A program made the position numbers and the translations under genes. Below are positions 60,452-64,000 of a DNA stretch of 64,000 bases, in pieces. Position 1 is the stretch's first letter; each line of letters opens with the position of its first letter. Below the pieces are notes generated by a model. It worked only from the letters and a program-made list of their open reading frames with translations. It had not been told where the DNA came from and did not search any database. Location: positions 3,405,001 through 3,469,000 of the forward strand of contig NZ_CP041191.1 of the NCBI RefSeq assembly GCF_006517275.1, in the 5' to 3' direction. The DNA is from Labrenzia sp. PHM005 (lineage in GTDB: Bacteria; Pseudomonadota; Alphaproteobacteria; Rhizobiales; Stappiaceae).

Positions 60452-62386
60452 ATGGAGATTTATACACGTTTCGCTGAAGACTATAGAAACAAGAGCCTGG
60501 AAGAACTGACGATCCAGGACTACCTGCTTGGGTGCAGGGACAATGCTCTGATGCGCGCAACCGCAGCTGAACGAATGATGGCTGCGATTGGTGAGCCGGA
60601 AATCGTCGATACCAGCCAGGACCAGCTCCTTGGCCGGATCTTCATGAACCGGACGATCAAACGCTATAAACCCTTTGAAAAACTCTATGGCATGGAAGCG
60701 ACGATCGAACGGATCGTCGGCTACTTCCGTCATGCCAGCCAAGGCCTGGAAGAACGCAAGCAGGTCCTTTATCTGCTCGGCCCCGTCGGCGGCGGAAAGT
60801 CCAGCATCGCTGAAATCCTGAAAAAGCTGATGGAACAAGAACCCATCTATGCTTTGAAGGCCGGAGATCAGATCAGTCCGGTTTTTGAATCCCCTTTAGG
60901 ACTGTTTGATCCAGACCAGATGGGCGATCTGCTTTCGGACAAATACAATATTCCTCGACGGCTTCTGAAAGGCCTAATTTCGCCATGGGCGGCGAAGCGG
61001 CTGCAGGAATTCGATGGCGATATCTCAAAATTTTCGATCGTTAAACTCTATCCCTCTCGTCTACATCAGATAGGTGTCACCAAGACCGAGCCAGGGGATG
61101 AGAACAATCAGGATGTCTCGGCGCTTGTCGGCAAGCTGGATATCCGGAAACTTGAGGAATTCAGCCAAAACGATCCGGACGCCTACAGCTACTCAGGTGC
61201 GCTCAATCGGACGACACAGGGGCTGATGGAATTTGTCGAGATGTTCAAGGCGCCAATCAAGGTGCTCCATCCATTGCTGACAGCGACCCAAGAAGGGTCC
61301 TATGTCGGCACGGAAAACATTGGTGCGTTGCCATTCCAGGGCCTGGTTCTGGCGCATTCAAACGAATCTGAATGGCATCAATTCAAAAACAATAAAAACA
61401 ACGAGGCGTTCCTTGACCGGATCAGTGTGGTCAAGGTGCCGTATTGCCTCCGCGCAACGGCCGAGGCCCAGATCTACGACAAGCTTTTGCATGAAAGTGC
61501 GTTGGCCGAAGCGCCCTGTGCGCCGGAAACTCTGCCGCTGCTTGCAAGGTTCAGTGTTTTAACCCGGCTTCACGAGCACGAGAATTCGACTCTTTATTCT
61601 AAGCTCCGGGTCTACGACGGCGAAATGCTGAAAGATGCTGACCCCAAAGCCAAGTCGATGCAGGAATACCGCGATGCTGCCGGTGTCGACGAGGGCATGA
61701 ACGGGATTTCTACTCGGTTCGCTTTCAAGGTTCTATCCGAAACGTTCAACCACGATACGGAAGAAATCTCGGCTGATCCTGTCCATCTCATGTATGTGCT
61801 GGAACAGGCGGTCCGGCGCGAGCAGTTCGATCATGAAACCGAGAGCAAATACCTTGATTTTCTGAAGACCGAACTTGCAACGCATTACGCGGACTTCATC
61901 GGCAATGAAATCCAGAAAGCTTATCTGGAATCCTACACAGACTATGGTCAGAACCTGTTTGACCGCTACATCGCCTATGCCGATGCCTGGATTGAGGAGC
62001 AAGATTACAAAGATCCTGATACCGGCCAGATTTTTGACCGCGAAATCCTGGAAAAGGAACTGGAAAAAATCGAAAAACCGGCCGGTGTTGCCAATCCAAA
62101 AGACTTCCGCAATGAGGTCGTCAAATTTGTCTTGAGGGCCCGGGCGGAGAACCAGGGCCGGAATCCGGACTGGCGGCGCTATGAGAAGCTGCGGCAGGTG
62201 ATCGAAAAACGGATGTTCGGCAAGGTCGAGGAACTGCTTCCGGTGATCAGCTTTGGTGCCAAACGCGACAAGAAGACGGATGCCAAGCACCACGAATTTG
62301 TCGAGCGCATGACCAGCCATGGGTACACAAAACGCCAGGTTCGGCGGCTTGTGGAATGGTACATGCGTGTCAACAAAGCCGGATAA
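60452..62386 (+). CDS. prkA: PrkA family serine protein kinase/AAA+ protein
   Basis: 644 residues from the ATG at 60452, where the sequence begins like E. coli PrkA/YeaG ('IYTRFAEDYRNKSLEELTIQDYL'); an upstream frame from 60350 is not family-like. An AAA-type ATPase core carries Walker A GPVGGGKSS (~110-118), and 'LTRLHEHENSTLYSKLRVYDGE' precedes the C-terminal PrkA kinase-like part ('LDFLKTELATHYADFIGNEIQKAYLESYTDYGQNLFDRYIAYADAW'). It phosphorylates proteins under starvation or stress in other bacteria. First gene of prkA-yeaH-spoVR, spaced 23 bp and then overlapping by 8 bp. Confidence 0.95.
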   Translation: MEIYTRFAEDYRNKSLEELTIQDYLLGCRDNALMRATAAERMMAAIGEPEIVDTSQDQLLGRIFMNRTIKRYKPFEKLYGMEATIERIVGYFRHASQGLEERKQVLYLLGPVGGGKSSIAEILKKLMEQEPIYALKAGDQISPVFESPLGLFDPDQMGDLLSDKYNIPRRLLKGLISPWAAKRLQEFDGDISKFSIVKLYPSRLHQIGVTKTEPGDENNQDVSALVGKLDIRKLEEFSQNDPDAYSYSGALNRTTQGLMEFVEMFKAPIKVLHPLLTATQEGSYVGTENIGALPFQGLVLAHSNESEWHQFKNNKNNEAFLDRISVVKVPYCLRATAEAQIYDKLLHESALAEAPCAPETLPLLARFSVLTRLHEHENSTLYSKLRVYDGEMLKDADPKAKSMQEYRDAAGVDEGMNGISTRFAFKVLSETFNHDTEEISADPVHLMYVLEQAVRREQFDHETESKYLDFLKTELATHYADFIGNEIQKAYLESYTDYGQNLFDRYIAYADAWIEEQDYKDPDTGQIFDREILEKELEKIEKPAGVANPKDFRNEVVKFVLRARAENQGRNPDWRRYEKLRQVIEKRMFGKVEELLPVISFGAKRDKKTDAKHHEFVERMTSHGYTKRQVRRLVEWYMRVNKAG

Positions 62387-62409
62387 CCCGGCTGGAGGCC
62401 GTCTGAAGC

Positions 62410-63732
62410 ATGACGCATTTTATCGACCGCCGGCTGAACCCGAAAGACAAGAGCCTCAGCAACCGCCGCAGGTTTTTGAAGCGGGTGCGATCGCAGATCA
62501 AAAAAGCGGTTAAAGACGCCGTCAGAGAGCGTGGCATTGCCGATGTCGACCGTGGCAAGAACGTTAGCGTGCCCACGGACGGCATTTCCGAGCCGAGCTT
62601 CCGCAATGGGACAGGCACCGGGCGCCATGAGCGCATTTATACCGGCAACAAAACGTTCCAATCCGGAGACCGGATCAAGAAGCCGCCGAGCGGCGACGGC
62701 GGCGCTGGCGGCAAACAGGGCTCGGCGGACGGGGAAGGGGAAGATGAGTTTCTCTTTGCCCTGTCGCGGGAGGAATTCCTCGATTTCTTCTTCGATGACT
62801 TGGAACTGCCCGATCTGATCAAACACAGTTTGAAGGAGATCACAAAAACCAAGCCGCAACGTGCGGGGTTCTCGGTTTCCGGATCCCCGGCCAATATCAA
62901 CATCGGCCGGACGATGCGTAATGCGTATGGCCGCAGGATCGGACTTAAGCGCCCGAAAACGAAGGACCTGAAAGCGCTTGAGGAAAAGATCGCGGTTCTT
63001 GAAGATGTCGCTGTTCCGACAGAGAAACAGCAGTCCGAGCTGGCAGACTTGCACGCGCAACACGCCAAGGCTGTGCGCCGGCGGCGGCTGATCTCCTACA
63101 TCGATCCTTTGGACGTGCGCTACAACTACTTCGTCCAGCAGCCGCAACCCAACACCAATGCGGTCATGTTCTGCCTAATGGACGTCTCAGCATCGATGGG
63201 CGAGCGGGAGAAGGATCTCGCGAAGCGGTTCTTCATGCTGCTGCACCTGTTCTTGAACAAGCGCTACGACAAAACAGAGATTGTTTTTATCCGTCATACG
63301 CACGATGCGTCTGAAGTTGACGAAGAAACCTTCTTCTATTCTCGACAGACCGGCGGAACCGTTGTCAGTACGGCCTTGGTCAAAATGCAAGAAGTTATAG
63401 CCGACCGGTATCCGCCGTCGGAGTGGAACATCTATGCAGCTCAGGCATCTGACGGCGAAAACTACAGCGGTGACTCGTTGAAATGCGCCAAGCTCCTCAG
63501 CGAAGACATCATGCACATGTGCCAGTACTTTGCTTATGTTGAAATCGTTGAAGAAAACGAAGCCCAGCTGATCCGCAGCGAACTTAGCGGCATGGAACTT
63601 TGGGATTCCTATCGCCTTGTGGCGCAAAGCTGGCCGAATTTCGCCCAAAAACGTGTCGCGACAGCCACGGACATCTATCCGGTGTTCCGCGAGTTGTTTG
63701 CACGGGATGATGCGGGGAAACAGCATGGCTAA
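62410..63732 (+). CDS. yeaH: YeaH/DUF444 family VWA protein
   Basis: 440 residues. N terminus 'HFIDRRLNPKDKSLSNRRRFLKRVRSQIKKAVKDAV' is diagnostic of DUF444 (YeaH). The C-terminal half is a von Willebrand A-like domain with the metal site DVSASMGE (D-x-S-x-S). It is flanked by a Gly-rich linker ('SGDGGAGGKQGSADGEGEDE', ~97-116) of low complexity. Its partners PrkA and SpoVR are encoded on both sides, and the three are thought to work together in stress responses; the biochemical activity of YeaH is unknown. The stop overlaps the spoVR ATG by 8 bp. Confidence 0.94.
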   Translation: MTHFIDRRLNPKDKSLSNRRRFLKRVRSQIKKAVKDAVRERGIADVDRGKNVSVPTDGISEPSFRNGTGTGRHERIYTGNKTFQSGDRIKKPPSGDGGAGGKQGSADGEGEDEFLFALSREEFLDFFFDDLELPDLIKHSLKEITKTKPQRAGFSVSGSPANINIGRTMRNAYGRRIGLKRPKTKDLKALEEKIAVLEDVAVPTEKQQSELADLHAQHAKAVRRRRLISYIDPLDVRYNYFVQQPQPNTNAVMFCLMDVSASMGEREKDLAKRFFMLLHLFLNKRYDKTEIVFIRHTHDASEVDEETFFYSRQTGGTVVSTALVKMQEVIADRYPPSEWNIYAAQASDGENYSGDSLKCAKLLSEDIMHMCQYFAYVEIVEENEAQLIRSELSGMELWDSYRLVAQSWPNFAQKRVATATDIYPVFRELFARDDAGKQHG

Positions 63733-64000
63733 GCGGTCACCAAAGTCTAAGAGCCAGCCTCTGTTTACCGAGGTTGATTGGGACTTCGACACTTTGAACC
63801 GGACCTATGACGCTCTTGAGGACGTCGCTTTGAAGGATCTGGAGCTGGACTTTTATCCAAACCAGATCGAAATCATCTCATCCGAACAGATGCTGGATGC
63901 CTATTCCTCCATCGGCATGCCGCTGATGTATCACCACTGGTCTTTCGGCAAACACTTTGTCGGGCATCAGCATCTTTACCGCAAAGGCGCGCGCGGCCTC
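63725..64000 (+). CDS. spoVR: SpoVR family protein (5' part)
   Basis: First 92 codons; the gene runs off the window end. Translation shows the family pattern: an acidic N-terminal helix (WDFDTLNRTYDALEDVALKD), then 'LELDFYPNQIEIISSEQMLDAYSSIGMPLMYHHWSFGKHF', where YPNQIE and EQMLDAYSSxGMP are hallmarks of SpoVR. The ATG overlaps the yeaH stop by 8 bp, so the genes are translationally coupled. In Bacillus SpoVR acts in spore cortex formation; in non-sporulators like this one it is part of a conserved stress module. Confidence 0.93.
   Translation, partial: MAKRSPKSKSQPLFTEVDWDFDTLNRTYDALEDVALKDLELDFYPNQIEIISSEQMLDAYSSIGMPLMYHHWSFGKHFVGHQHLYRKGARGL

Noticed and set aside
1..64000. tRNA, rRNA, CRISPR arrays, prophage or IS elements
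   Set aside because: None seen on reading intergenic regions; no transposase, integrase or repeat-spacer pattern. Small tRNAs could still be missed by eye.

Overview
The window looks like chromosomal DNA of a marine or host-associated alphaproteobacterium, most likely of the Hyphomicrobiales/Stappiaceae type (Roseibium or Labrenzia-like). This rests on protein style and gene families: a TAXI-type TRAP transporter, DUF1489, a SPOR-tailed D-Ala-D-Ala carboxypeptidase, a small phasin, ClpS-ClpA and a prkA-yeaH-spoVR cluster. The genus is an inference, since no rRNA is present. No rRNA, tRNA, CRISPR array, prophage or insertion sequence was seen. Gene density is high, and several genes appear to use TTG or GTG starts.

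Layout. 1-3.4 kb: end of a TRAP (TAXI) transporter operon and two small genes. 3.5-9.5 kb: two class III adenylate cyclases flanking a divergent ClpP, a degenerate truncated globin, an aldo/keto reductase and a YdcF-like protein. 9.9-15.3 kb: small membrane and periplasmic proteins, an epimerase-like SDR, DUF1489, a TetR/DUF2306 divergon with two clear operators, a VWA protein and a DnaJ-domain protein. 15.3-21.4 kb: a SPOR-domain carboxypeptidase, a phasin, then clpS-clpA. 21.5-25.5 kb: a hybrid histidine kinase overlapping a REC-EAL phosphodiesterase. 25.5-30.3 kb: a structured RNA candidate, two LysR regulators, an atypical SDR and azlCD. 30.3-35.8 kb: thiolase, VOC protein, an OYE/HxlR divergon, a second carboxypeptidase and an orphan binding protein. 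36-41.4 kb: a 24-cysteine secreted protein, aspS and an MsbA-like ABC exporter. 41.5-46 kb: a symporter remnant, a periplasmic protein, a membrane EAL protein and another orphan binding protein. 46.2-51 kb: a tetR-MFP-RND efflux operon. 51-60 kb: a YdcH-like pair, an OxyR-like LysR without redox cysteines, an ABM protein, three more orphan binding proteins, a tandem GNAT, SelO and a desaturase. 60.4-64 kb: prkA-yeaH-spoVR, with spoVR cut by the window end.

Themes. Nucleotide second messengers recur: two adenylate cyclases, two EAL proteins, and two perfect TGTGA-N6-TCACA palindromes that match the CRP-type consensus. Stress and protein quality control are represented by ClpS/ClpA/ClpP, PrkA/YeaH/SpoVR, SelO, DnaJ and OYE/HxlR. 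Five periplasmic family-3-like binding proteins lie without any ABC permease or ATPase beside them.

The least explained items are a terminator-ended, hairpin-rich RNA candidate at about 25.95-26.13 kb (minus strand), the globin that has lost its haem ligand, the 24-Cys secreted protein, and the basic tail on ClpA. All calls come from reading the sequence; no database search was run.
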